The notes beneath the pieces are model-generated. The model saw nothing but the letters and a program-made list of their open reading frames with translations. It searched no databases and was not told the origin of the DNA. A DNA stretch of 36,771 nt from a virus: the IMG/VR virus record IMGVR_UViG_3300046522_000116, positions 1 through 36,771 of that record. One strand, written 5' to 3'. Both the position numbers and the translations under genes were made by a program. Below, in pieces: positions 7,880 through 14,022 of the stretch. How positions within the stretch are numbered: the stretch's first letter is position 1; each line of letters opens with the position of its first letter.

Positions 7880-8008
7880 TTAGCGGGAGTAGCGGGCTTC
7901 AAGGGCGGGCACGTCGTAGCCGAGGTCCGCGAGCTTGAAGGCGAGGTCGACCGGAAGCGTCATGCCGCGCTTCCAGTGCATGATGGCGTTCTGGAGAAAG
8001 AGGTTCAT
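7880..8008 (-). CDS. Small hypothetical protein, 42 aa
   Basis: Starts MNLFLQNAIMHWKRGMTLPV and ends LEARYSR. The ATG overlaps the TGA of the 52-aa gene before it (ATGA), and the TAA lies 22 nt before the SSB start. One amphipathic helix plus a short helical tail; no family recognised. High GC3 and perfect gene spacing support it as a real gene. Confidence 0.7.
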   Translation of the reverse strand: MNLFLQNAIMHWKRGMTLPVDLAFKLADLGYDVPALEARYSR

Positions 8009-8163
8009 GCCTTGAACCCTTCCTGCCGAGCGAGCGCCATGAGCTTGCGCCGGGTGGCCCGGTTGCCGAACTTCTTGGAGATGATCGGGGTGCGGGAGCG
8101 GCTGCGAGCGTTGGGGTTCGGCGCGATGGTCTGGCCGTAAATCTGAAAGAGAGTGACTGTCAT
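8005..8163 (-). CDS. Small basic protein, 52 aa
   Basis: Start ATG at 8161-8163 after GAGGAAAAC. Starts MTVTLFQIYGQTIAPNPNAR and continues with Arg/Lys-rich segments (SRSRTPIISKKFGNRATRRK), so it may bind nucleic acid. A copy of the dispersed palindrome ends 11 bp upstream of the start, directly before the Shine-Dalgarno. No family recognised. Confidence 0.72.
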   Translation of the reverse strand: MTVTLFQIYGQTIAPNPNARSRSRTPIISKKFGNRATRRKLMALARQEGFKA

Positions 8164-8174
8164 GTTTTCCTCGA

Positions 8175-8194
8175 TTGGCCCGTTTACGGGACGA
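8175..8194 (-). promoter_or_regulatory. Dispersed palindrome, site 1
   Basis: Minus strand TCGTCCCGTAAACGGGCCAA: arms CCCGT/ACGGG around TA/AA. It fills the gap between the TAA of the ClpP-like gene (8196) and the Shine-Dalgarno of the 52-aa gene. It is the most downstream copy seen. Interpreted as a repressor or stoperator site. Confidence 0.7.
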
Positions 8195-8195
8195 A

Positions 8196-8684
8196 TTAGT
8201 CGCAGATGCGGACGAGCTTCTTGAGCTGGGAGCCCTTCAGCGTCAGCCACTCATGGGTGAGACCTCCCCGGTCAGCGAGCCACTCTTGGATCGCCTTCGG
8301 GTACTGCCGGGTGAACCACGCGGTGTACTCGTCGTTGTACGCCTGTGTGTGGTCGTCCAGATTGATGAAGGGCGCGTGGAAGTTCAGCGATGCGTCCTCC
8401 TTCACGCACATGGTCGGCAGCGCGGTGTAGAGGGTGCAGGCCGACGAGCATTCGCCGGCAATGACCACCTTGGTGTGGTCCCGCTCCCACAGGTTCCGCG
8501 AGGCGATGAAGTCGTCCACGAGGCCGCCGCCGTTGTTCTCGACCCACACGAGGTTGAAGTCGCCGAATTTGGGCGGCAGTTCCGAGGCATGACAGGGCTT
8601 GCAGATCGTGAAGGCCGCGAGGAGCGCAAGGGCTCCAAGGGCGACCATCTCGAAGATCGGGGGCTTCGGTGCGGTGTGGCTCAC
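8196..8684 (-). CDS. Exported ClpP/crotonase-like protein (COG3904 type)
   Basis: 162 aa. Residues 12-28 form a hydrophobic export signal, followed by a CHASELP stretch with a likely signal peptidase I site, so the mature protein would be periplasmic. The core VVIAGECSSACTLYTALPTM followed by ASLNFHAPF matches the ECASAC...LxVH pattern of COG3904 proteins, which have the ClpP/crotonase fold; the Ser before Ala-Cys sits at the nucleophile position. Whether it is an active protease is unknown. The start is GTG at 8682-8684 overlapping the previous stop (GTGA) with GGAG eight bases upstream. Unusual in a T7-like replication region; possible roles are envelope modification, exclusion or lysis timing. 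Confidence 0.68.
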   Translation of the reverse strand: MSHTAPKPPIFEMVALGALALLAAFTICKPCHASELPPKFGDFNLVWVENNGGGLVDDFIASRNLWERDHTKVVIAGECSSACTLYTALPTMCVKEDASLNFHAPFINLDDHTQAYNDEYTAWFTRQYPKAIQEWLADRGGLTHEWLTLKGSQLKKLVRICD

Positions 8685-8938
8685 AGTTCATTCTCCACGT
8701 ACATGTCGAGGGCGACGAAGGCGGGGTTCTCCCGGAACTTCGAGGCGAGGACGTTCGAGGCGGCCCTGAAGACCTCCGAGGGATCGACGCGGTGCCGGCG
8801 ACAGAAGACGGAGAAGGCAGCGGCCAGAGCCACCACTTGCATTTCCTTCTTGTCGTCCTGAACGCGGTCGATGATCTGAAGCGTCGTGGCCGCGACCGTG
8901 GCGGCGTCAACGTTGTTGATGCGGTCCATGTCGATCAT
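8681..8938 (-). CDS. Small helical protein, 85 aa
   Basis: Start ATG 8936-8938 overlaps the TAA of the previous gene (TAATG). Starts MIDMDRINNVDAATVAATTL, all-helical, with VVALAAAFSVFCRRHRVDPS in the middle. It resembles small phage proteins of unknown function with two helical hairpins. The last codons overlap the GTG of the ClpP-like gene. No family recognised. Confidence 0.75.
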   Translation of the reverse strand: MIDMDRINNVDAATVAATTLQIIDRVQDDKKEMQVVALAAAFSVFCRRHRVDPSEVFRAASNVLASKFRENPAFVALDMYVENEL

Positions 8939-9105
8939 TATTTGGACCTCCGCACGAAGCCGCACTTGACGAGGCCGTCGATGACGACGTTGCGCAGGAA
9001 GTGCTTTTCCTTGCCGGTCAGTTGGTGCCGGACGAAGGTGTGACCATCGACCGTGATGTCGTCGTGAGAAGCGCCGTAGCGCATGGTGATGTTGGGTTTC
9101 TGCAT
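8938..9105 (-). CDS. Small hypothetical protein, 55 aa
   Basis: Start ATG 9103-9105 chosen because GGAG lies six bases upstream; ATG at 9115-9117 is an alternative without such a site. Starts MQKPNITMRYGASHDDITVD, with HTFVRHQLTGKEKHFLRNVV after it. First gene after RNA polymerase, separated from it by a copy of the dispersed palindrome. No family recognised. Confidence 0.72.
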   Translation of the reverse strand: MQKPNITMRYGASHDDITVDGHTFVRHQLTGKEKHFLRNVVIDGLVKCGFVRRSK

Positions 9106-9151
9106 GAATAACTCCATGTGACGGAAAACATGATCCTGAAGGGAGGGGGAA

Positions 9152-9171
9152 TTGGCCCGGTTACGGGACAA
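9152..9171 (-). promoter_or_regulatory. Dispersed palindrome, site 2
   Basis: Minus strand TTGTCCCGTAACCGGGCCAA. It begins one base after the TAG stop of the RNA polymerase gene (9173-9175) and precedes the 55-aa gene. Same family as the other sites; likely protein-binding site rather than terminator, since no T-run follows. Confidence 0.72.
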
Positions 9172-9172
9172 T

Positions 9173-11641
9173 CTAGGCGAAGAAGTACTTGCTGTTGAGG
9201 GTTTCGGACAAATCGAGACCGCCAACCATAGGCACGGCAGGGACGCTATCGGTCAGGTGCGCCGGCACGACCTCGCGGGCGAAGGTCTCAAGGACGTTCT
9301 CGCCGGAGTACATGTTGACGAAGCTTTCCCGGAGGGCCTTGGCAAGCGCGGGTGTCCGAGCCGCCGTGGTCCCATAGCTGTCGTGGATCATCGCGAACTT
9401 GGTCAAGCCTCGCTGGGCCGCCAGCACGACCGTGAGGGTCAGAGCGGAGGCGTCGAGGGCGTGAACGAAGTTCGGGGCAATCCCGTTGGCCTGCCGGCGG
9501 CGGTCAATCGTGTCGGGAACCTCCTCATTGTACTTCGGCTGGAACCGAGAGCCCAACAGGGTGGTGTCGATGCGGTTGGTCCGCAGCTCGGGGTAAGCCT
9601 GAACGACGACGAAGCCGCTCGGGGTGGTCCACTGGATCGGACCTTCAGCGGAGATTTTCCGCGTCACGTCCTGTAGCCAGCCCATGGCGAGCCTTGCGGC
9701 CACCACGACTTGCCCGATAGAGGACCAGACGACCGACCCTAGCCAGTTGCAGGAGGAGAACAGGGTGTCTCCGAAGGGGTCCCGAACGCCAGCCGCCAGC
9801 TTCTTAGTGGTCGCCTCCAAGACGTACTTCTGGCAGGACGACAGGGTGCCACCGTAGGGCAGGACCATGACGGGCCGCTTGGTGATGCTCCGGTCGATCC
9901 CGAAGGCTCCCCAAGTGTTGGCGAGGTCCCATTCCTTGCGGTCCTCCTCGGTGATGGCGACCATGCTCCATTGCGGGTGATGCTCCTGCATCGCCGTGTA
10001 GTAGAGCGTGTCGTTCACCACCTTCGCCACCTCGGCGTAAATGTCCTGCGGCTTGTCGCTGGGCACCAGATTGACCGCCTTGCCCCCGACAGGATCGCGG
10101 AGCATGGCCGAGTAGTGCTGGAGCCCGTTGCAGGAACCGTCCATGGCGATGGGGACGCGGGACTTGAAGTTCACCGGGTCCGCATAGAACTGGGCGAACT
10201 CGAAGCACCACGTCAGGAACACGAAGGGACTGTCCGCCTCGGCCCACCAGAGGTAGTCGAGCGGGTCCTTGGCGGCCTGAAGAATGTGCGACAGGTTGTC
10301 CTGCACCCACGCCTTGCGCTCATCGAAGTCCACCTTGTCGACCCCGAAGGAGTTGGCACCGTGGACGAGGAACCAGTCCCGCGCCTCGTTGGTGTGGATC
10401 GGGTCCCCCTCGGCGAACACCAGCAGCCCCTTCGCCACGTCCGATCCTTGCGGATTGAGGACCTGGGGTACGGAGTAGACGCGACCCCGGAAGTCGAGCT
10501 GATGGGGGAAGTAGAGGGCAGGGTACTGGGTGTACTCCTCCGCGATCTTCAGCGTCTTGAGAGCCAGCATCCGCCGCGAGAACAGCGACCGGTTCCGGTT
10601 GTGGACTTGAACCGCTTCCCGTTTCCACAGGTTGCGGGCCGTCTCGTTGGTGTCGATGTCGACCGGCTTGGTCGGCACCGGGTCATCCATCATGGGCGGC
10701 AGGCCCGCCACCTCGTTGCCGGTCGCCAGCAGCGCCTTGAGAACCTCTAGGGTCCTCGTCTCGATGGCCCACGGCGTCCTCTGGATTGAGTTGACCGACG
10801 ACATCACGAGGGAGAGGTCGGCGCTCTGGAGGGCCTTCTTGTGGGACTTGGCTCGCGTCTTGACGAGCTGGAGCGGGTAGGGGAAGGCGGTCGTGTGGTA
10901 GCCGCCGCCCGACAGGCCCGTCCAGTCCTTCGGAGGGACCACACAGGGGAGGTACTCGGGCGACATAATCTCGAACTGCATGTCGAGGGTCGCCACCCAG
11001 TCCCGGAAGCGTTGGGTGGGCTCCAGAACGGTGATGGTCTTCTTCCCCTGCCGGCGGGTGTCGGTGACGAACAGCCCCGTGGAGGCCGACATCAGCTCTA
11101 CCAGCTTGAGGCCGGTCAGCAGTTGGTCCCGCTTCGACCAGCTCTCCCAGTCGTCGCCCTTCTCGCGCAGGAGGTGCATGTAGACGCGCCGCTTGTGCTC
11201 GAAGTGGTCCGTCCGTCCAGCCAGATCGGCCTGCACGGATTTCATGTAGCCCTTGTTCTCCTCGGCGAACTTGGCGATGCGCTGCTCCAGCTCGACCGTG
11301 GAGCCGATGCGGATGGCGAGGTTGGTCAGGTTGGTCTCTTGGGCGTAGCCGTCGAGGACCAGCTTGGCGGCGATGAAGGCGAGGACATCGGCGTCGATCC
11401 CGGTGAAGAAGCGGACGGCGCTATGCCGGCGGCCGGCGCGGCCTGACCCGGCCTCTTGCCGGAACTTCAGGATCGCAGAGGCGGTGGGGTCGATCACCAC
11501 GTCGAGGACTTGCTGCATGGAGCGGGAGCGCGTGGCCTGCCCTTCCTCCCGAGCTTCCAGCGCATTGCGCCTGAAACGCTCGATGCCGAGGGACGCCATA
11601 CGGCCTTCCAGATCGGCTTGAATTTCCATCATTGCTTGCAC
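9173..11641 (-). CDS. T7-like single-subunit RNA polymerase
   Basis: 822 aa from GTG at 11639-11641, chosen because AAGGAG lies five bases upstream (the reading frame is open to 11674). Family signatures: YFPHQLDFRGRVYSVPQ (T7 DWRGRVY motif), AMDGSCNGLQHYSAM (T7 DGSCSGIQHFSAM, catalytic Asp), RSITKRPVMVLPYGGT (catalytic Lys and Tyr) and AMIHDSYGTTAAR (second catalytic Asp), ending FFA like T7 RNAP (FAFA). It transcribes middle and late genes from phage promoters. Its leader holds two palindromic sites and a terminator hairpin, so its expression appears to be the controlled switch of this phage. Confidence 0.97.
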   Translation of the reverse strand: MQAMMEIQADLEGRMASLGIERFRRNALEAREEGQATRSRSMQQVLDVVIDPTASAILKFRQEAGSGRAGRRHSAVRFFTGIDADVLAFIAAKLVLDGYAQETNLTNLAIRIGSTVELEQRIAKFAEENKGYMKSVQADLAGRTDHFEHKRRVYMHLLREKGDDWESWSKRDQLLTGLKLVELMSASTGLFVTDTRRQGKKTITVLEPTQRFRDWVATLDMQFEIMSPEYLPCVVPPKDWTGLSGGGYHTTAFPYPLQLVKTRAKSHKKALQSADLSLVMSSVNSIQRTPWAIETRTLEVLKALLATGNEVAGLPPMMDDPVPTKPVDIDTNETARNLWKREAVQVHNRNRSLFSRRMLALKTLKIAEEYTQYPALYFPHQLDFRGRVYSVPQVLNPQGSDVAKGLLVFAEGDPIHTNEARDWFLVHGANSFGVDKVDFDERKAWVQDNLSHILQAAKDPLDYLWWAEADSPFVFLTWCFEFAQFYADPVNFKSRVPIAMDGSCNGLQHYSAMLRDPVGGKAVNLVPSDKPQDIYAEVAKVVNDTLYYTAMQEHHPQWSMVAITEEDRKEWDLANTWGAFGIDRSITKRPVMVLPYGGTLSSCQKYVLEATTKKLAAGVRDPFGDTLFSSCNWLGSVVWSSIGQVVVAARLAMGWLQDVTRKISAEGPIQWTTPSGFVVVQAYPELRTNRIDTTLLGSRFQPKYNEEVPDTIDRRRQANGIAPNFVHALDASALTLTVVLAAQRGLTKFAMIHDSYGTTAARTPALAKALRESFVNMYSGENVLETFAREVVPAHLTDSVPAVPMVGGLDLSETLNSKYFFA

Positions 11642-11654
11642 GGTTTCTCCTTGG

Positions 11655-11675
11655 TTGGGCACAAGTTCGGGCACA
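11655..11675. repeat. GGGCACA repeat pair at the RNA polymerase leader
   Basis: Plus strand TTGGGCACAAGTTCGGGCAC and the following A. It repeats the TTCGGGCACA unit found four times at 11897-11937 by the tRNA. It overlaps the RNA polymerase ribosome-binding region. It could be an integrase arm-type site or a regulatory element. Confidence 0.5.
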
Positions 11676-11718
11676 GATGGCCTGTTTCGGTGCCTCGGGT
11701 GGTTTGAGGCACCAAAAT

Positions 11719-11738
11719 CCGGTGCGTTTACGGGACAA
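11719..11738 (-). promoter_or_regulatory. Dispersed palindrome, site 3 (one arm degenerate)
   Basis: Minus strand TTGTCCCGTAAACGCACCGG: the first half matches site 4 exactly, the second half is mutated. It lies just downstream of the terminator hairpin in the RNA polymerase leader, about 78 bp before the GTG start. Confidence 0.6.
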
Positions 11739-11763
11739 TAAAAAGCCCGCCGGTTGGCGAGCC
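11739..11763 (-). terminator. Intrinsic terminator upstream of the RNA polymerase gene
   Basis: On the minus strand an 8-bp GC-rich stem (GGCTCGCC / GGCGGGCT, with G-T pairs) closes an AACC loop and runs into TTTTATTG. It sits between two palindromic sites and before the RNA polymerase gene, so it would cut most early host transcripts before they reach that gene. Confidence 0.75.
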
Positions 11764-11794
11764 TTATCGTCTTGAGATTATTGGGTGTTTCGCT

Positions 11795-11814
11795 TTGGCC
11801 CGTTTACGGGACAA
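11795..11814 (-). promoter_or_regulatory. Dispersed palindrome, site 4
   Basis: Minus strand TTGTCCCGTAAACGGGCCAA, a near-consensus copy lying upstream of the terminator in the RNA polymerase leader. Confidence 0.75.
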
Positions 11815-11896
11815 TATCCCCACAGAACCTAAATCCCATGGCGGGATTGGTCCTCCGTTGATTTTGTTGGGCAATTTCCCCACGGCGACCACAAGT

Positions 11897-11937
11897 GCGG
11901 GCACACTTCGGGCACAGCGGGCACACTTTCGGGCACA
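11897..11937. repeat. Tandem 20-bp repeat beside the tRNA (arm-site candidate)
   Basis: Two copies of GCGGGCACACTTCGGGCACA (the second with one extra T), i.e. four CGGGCACA cores about 10 bp apart, 43 bp before the tRNA gene. Helically phased short repeats next to an attachment core are typical of integrase arm-type or excisionase sites. A fifth/sixth core pair lies at 11655-11675. Confidence 0.55.
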
Positions 11938-11979
11938 GTCTTGCCACCGTGTTCCGGCCCCTGTAGAGGAGGCACCGAA

Positions 11980-12064
11980 GCGCGTGTGGTGGAACTGGTA
12001 GACACAGCAGGTTTAGGTCCTGCCGCCGCAAGGTTTGGGGGTTCGAGTCCCTTCACGCGCACCA
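11980..12064 (+). tRNA. tRNA-Leu(UAG), candidate attP core
   Basis: A complete 85-nt tRNA with encoded CCA: acceptor arms GCGCGTG / CACGCGC, D-arm GGAACTGGTAGAC, anticodon arm GCAGG-TTTAGGT-CCTGC with anticodon TAG at 12014-12016, a type II variable arm (CGCCGCAAGGTTT) and TTCGAGT T-loop. The T-stem has two G-T pairs. It closely follows the bacterial tRNA-Leu(UAG) layout. It lies on the plus strand, opposite to every phage gene, 2 kb from the integrase. tRNA-Leu genes are known attachment sites for integrase-bearing T7-like phages of cyanobacteria and Pelagibacter. It could be the attachment core, a working tRNA, or both. Confidence 0.92.
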
Positions 12065-12067
12065 CCT

Positions 12068-12514
12068 TCATGAGAAGTACACGTCGTCTGCGATGATGGT
12101 GTCAGAGCGTCGGCCACCATACGGGACGGTGAGCGCCTCCCTGTAGGCTTCGGTGAGCTGCGGGTAGACCCGGCCACGGAAGTCAACCATCTGGAACCAG
12201 TCGCGTTGCCGGCGGGAGACCTCCTCTGCCGTGACGCGCTCGATCTGCTGTGCTGGTCCGGGGAATGTCACTCGCCCTGAAACAGACCCGGCAGCTTGCG
12301 CACGAACCATGTCAGTGAGGATCGTGCTCTCGTAGCTGATGAGCTGCTGGAGGAAGTCGCGGCTCCACGACTTGCCCATCTGCCGGCCACTATACAGCGC
12401 GGCGTACAGGTCCTCCTTCGGGGGCCTGAAGCTCATCTCCAGTTGCCCCTCGGCCTTCTCATAGTTGCCCTTGCGAGCCAAGACGTGGGCTCCGGGGCCT
12501 CTCTTAGTTGCCAT
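12068..12514 (-). CDS. Hypothetical protein, 148 aa, with an RNA-polymerase-like DFRGRVY segment
   Basis: Start ATG 12512-12514, GAGGAG upstream, overlapping the previous stop. Basic N-terminus (MATKRGPGAHVLARKGNYEK), helical middle, then MVDFRGRVYPQ at about residues 108-118 and TVPYGGRRSD. The heptapeptide DFRGRVY is identical to the conserved motif of the phage's own RNA polymerase, but encoded with different synonymous codons. No family recognised. Its stop lies four bases from the 3' end of the tRNA, so it would border one prophage end. Possible RNA polymerase mimic or att-linked gene; both are inference. Confidence 0.72.
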   Translation of the reverse strand: MATKRGPGAHVLARKGNYEKAEGQLEMSFRPPKEDLYAALYSGRQMGKSWSRDFLQQLISYESTILTDMVRAQAAGSVSGRVTFPGPAQQIERVTAEEVSRRQRDWFQMVDFRGRVYPQLTEAYREALTVPYGGRRSDTIIADDVYFS

Positions 12515-12665
12515 TCAATCGCTCCTCGATTGCGTGTTTGAGGTCGAGCAGGAAGGCCCGCTCGGTGTCAGGATCGGTGCCCGGTCGGAAGACCACCCGC
12601 ACCTTGCGGACGGTTCGCTTCCAGAGCAGGGCTTCCAGTGGGGTGCCGGCGACGTAGACCTTCAC
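12504..12665 (-). CDS. Small hypothetical protein, 53 aa
   Basis: Starts at GTG 12663-12665 overlapping the previous stop (GTGA). Sequence begins MKVYVAGTPLEALLWKRTVR and ends EERLNGN; beta strands followed by a long helix. It overlaps the start of the 148-aa gene by 11 nt. No family recognised. Confidence 0.65.
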   Translation of the reverse strand: MKVYVAGTPLEALLWKRTVRKVRVVFRPGTDPDTERAFLLDLKHAIEERLNGN

Positions 12666-12907
12666 AGCCACCCTCGCAGGGTGTTGAAGGCGACCATGCC
12701 GACGACGATGCCGATGGCCGGCATGAGTTCCGGCGGGGCGACGTGAGACGAGACCACGCTCGCCAAGAAGACGAGGACCGCGCCGATGACCACGGCGATC
12801 TTGCCGAGGGCGATCAGGGCGATCAGCACCGGGACCCACCACGGGTCAGTGACAGGGGGCAGGACGCGGACCACGAACTCGGGCCGCAGGATTGCGTGGC
12901 CAACCAT
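12662..12907 (-). CDS. Small membrane protein, 81 aa, two TM segments
   Basis: Starts MVGHAILRPEFVVRVLPPVT; two hydrophobic helices at about 25-48 (VPVLIALIALGKIAVVIGAV, VFLASVV) and 58-76 (MPAIGIVVGMVAFNTLRG). The start overlaps the stop of the 60-aa gene upstream (ATGA). No family recognised; one of several small membrane proteins in the early/lysogeny region. Confidence 0.75.
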   Translation of the reverse strand: MVGHAILRPEFVVRVLPPVTDPWWVPVLIALIALGKIAVVIGAVLVFLASVVSSHVAPPELMPAIGIVVGMVAFNTLRGWL

Positions 12908-13089
12908 CACGGCTCTACCTCCACGCCCTCGACGCGGTAGTTGAGTTGGCCGTCCATGTACTCCCACTCCTCATCGTAGGTGTCCTTGAGGAGGGCATCG
13001 ATCTTGGCCTGCGGTGGATCATAGGGCCACACATGGGGGCCGATGGGGTCGCCGCTTTCGGTGCGGCCAGTGAGGACCCAAACCTTCAT
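12907..13089 (-). CDS. Small acidic protein, 60 aa
   Basis: Starts MKVWVLTGRTESGDPIGPHV, ends LNYRVEGVEVEP. The pattern of an N-terminal strand (KVWVLTGRTESGD), proline/aspartate linker and acidic tail is common in small phage proteins of unknown function. The start overlaps the stop of the 68-aa gene by ATGT spacing; the stop overlaps the next start. Confidence 0.75.
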   Translation of the reverse strand: MKVWVLTGRTESGDPIGPHVWPYDPPQAKIDALLKDTYDEEWEYMDGQLNYRVEGVEVEP

Positions 13090-13292
13090 GTTGGCACCTC
13101 CACGAGGGTGACAGGGACGACCGCATAACGGTACGGGCGGCTGGCGTACTTCCAGCGAGTGAGGTGCGCCTCGGCGTCGGCCTTGCGGTGGAACAGCTTG
13201 GCCTTGTCGATGCCTTCCTTGCGGCGGCGGGGACCGGGAGCCTCGCCCCCGATGAAATGGCCGGTGTCCACGTCCTTGATCGCGAACCTCAT
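13086..13292 (-). CDS. Small hypothetical protein, 68 aa
   Basis: Start ATG 13290-13292 overlaps the TGA of the 154-aa membrane protein (ATGA). Begins MRFAIKDVDTGHFIGGEAPG, then KADAEAHLTRWKYASRPYRY and VVPVTLVEVPT. It has the look of a small strand-helix-strand domain. No family recognised. Confidence 0.75.
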   Translation of the reverse strand: MRFAIKDVDTGHFIGGEAPGPRRRKEGIDKAKLFHRKADAEAHLTRWKYASRPYRYAVVPVTLVEVPT

Positions 13293-13753
13293 GCCTTCAC
13301 TCCCACGACGGAGGACCAGAAGCCCACCTTCAGGAACGGGCTCTGCCGCGTGAAGGTCCCGTCCGGCAGCACATGCCACCAGCGGTAGCCGAGCGCCTTG
13401 TACCAGAGCTTGACGATCTGCCCGCCGTTCGGCCCGAGGACATCGGTGGCGGCCCAAAACAGCGCCGTTCTCTGGCACCACGAGCGTTTGTGGTAGGTGC
13501 CGAGCTGGTAGAAGACGGTGCCCAGCGCGGAGCTGCCCTCGAACTCGGCGATCTTGGCGCGGGCGGCGCGGTACTCGTGGAAGCGGGCACCCACGTCGGA
13601 CATGAAGACAGCCCCGGCGAGGCCGGTGGCGATGTTGTCCCAAATGCCCATGTCGATGAGACCCGGCGACGTGCTGGTGGCGAGGCCGAACGATATGCCG
13701 GCGAGGGCGAGCGGTGGCCAGACTGCGAGGAGGCCGTGGAGGATGCGTTTCAT
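13289..13753 (-). CDS. Membrane-associated hypothetical protein, 154 aa
   Basis: Start MKRILHGLLAVWPPLALAGI; a hydrophobic N-terminus (about 5-25) acts as signal or anchor, a second apolar stretch (IGIWDNIATGLAGAVF region, about 35-52) follows, then a soluble domain ending FLKVGFWSSVVGVKA. GAAAGGAACC upstream gives the ribosome binding site. A strong terminator lies only 24 bp upstream of the start, so this gene begins a new unit or depends on read-through. No family recognised. Confidence 0.75.
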   Translation of the reverse strand: MKRILHGLLAVWPPLALAGISFGLATSTSPGLIDMGIWDNIATGLAGAVFMSDVGARFHEYRAARAKIAEFEGSSALGTVFYQLGTYHKRSWCQRTALFWAATDVLGPNGGQIVKLWYKALGYRWWHVLPDGTFTRQSPFLKVGFWSSVVGVKA

Positions 13754-13776
13754 GCGACTGGTTCCTTTCTCGGGAC

Positions 13777-13806
13777 AAAAAAAAAAGCCCCGGCGTCAGC
13801 CAGGGC
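13777..13806 (-). terminator. Strong intrinsic terminator
   Basis: Minus strand: 8-bp stem GCCCTGGC / GCCGGGGC with TGAC loop, followed by ten T residues. It lies after the 49-aa membrane gene, so transcripts from the MarR-like/integrase unit should end here. Confidence 0.88.
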
Positions 13807-13835
13807 AAAGTTGGACAGAAGGTTGGAAGGTGGAG

Positions 13836-13985
13836 TTATGTGGCCCGTTTGGATCGGGAGGCCACACCGAGACCGAGGCCGATGCCGAAGATGGCACCCC
13901 AAAGGTCAGCCCCCGGCACCCGGAGGATCGTGAGTAAGAGGATGGCGATGATGCCTGCGGCGATGCCGAGGGCGACGGCTTTCAT
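13836..13985 (-). CDS. Small membrane protein, 49 aa
   Basis: Starts MKAVALGIAAGIIAILLLTI, a TM helix, then a second apolar segment (LWGAIFGIGLGLGVA) and a basic end SRSKRAT. GGGAG lies upstream of the ATG. It sits between integrase and the strong terminator, so it is likely the last gene of the lysogeny unit. No family recognised. Confidence 0.72.
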   Translation of the reverse strand: MKAVALGIAAGIIAILLLTILRVPGADLWGAIFGIGLGLGVASRSKRAT

Positions 13986-14022
13986 GGGTCACTCCCTGAT
14001 GTGAGGAAGCGACCCGATTACC

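Noticed and set aside
11980-12064. tRNA as a prophage boundary with host DNA on one side
   Set aside because: Phage core genes lie on both sides (RNA polymerase and integrase), so the site is uninterrupted as in free phage DNA.
11829-12071. Minus-strand 80-aa frame containing GLEPPNLAAAGPKPAVS
   Set aside because: It is the translation of the antisense strand of the tRNA gene, a common artefact.
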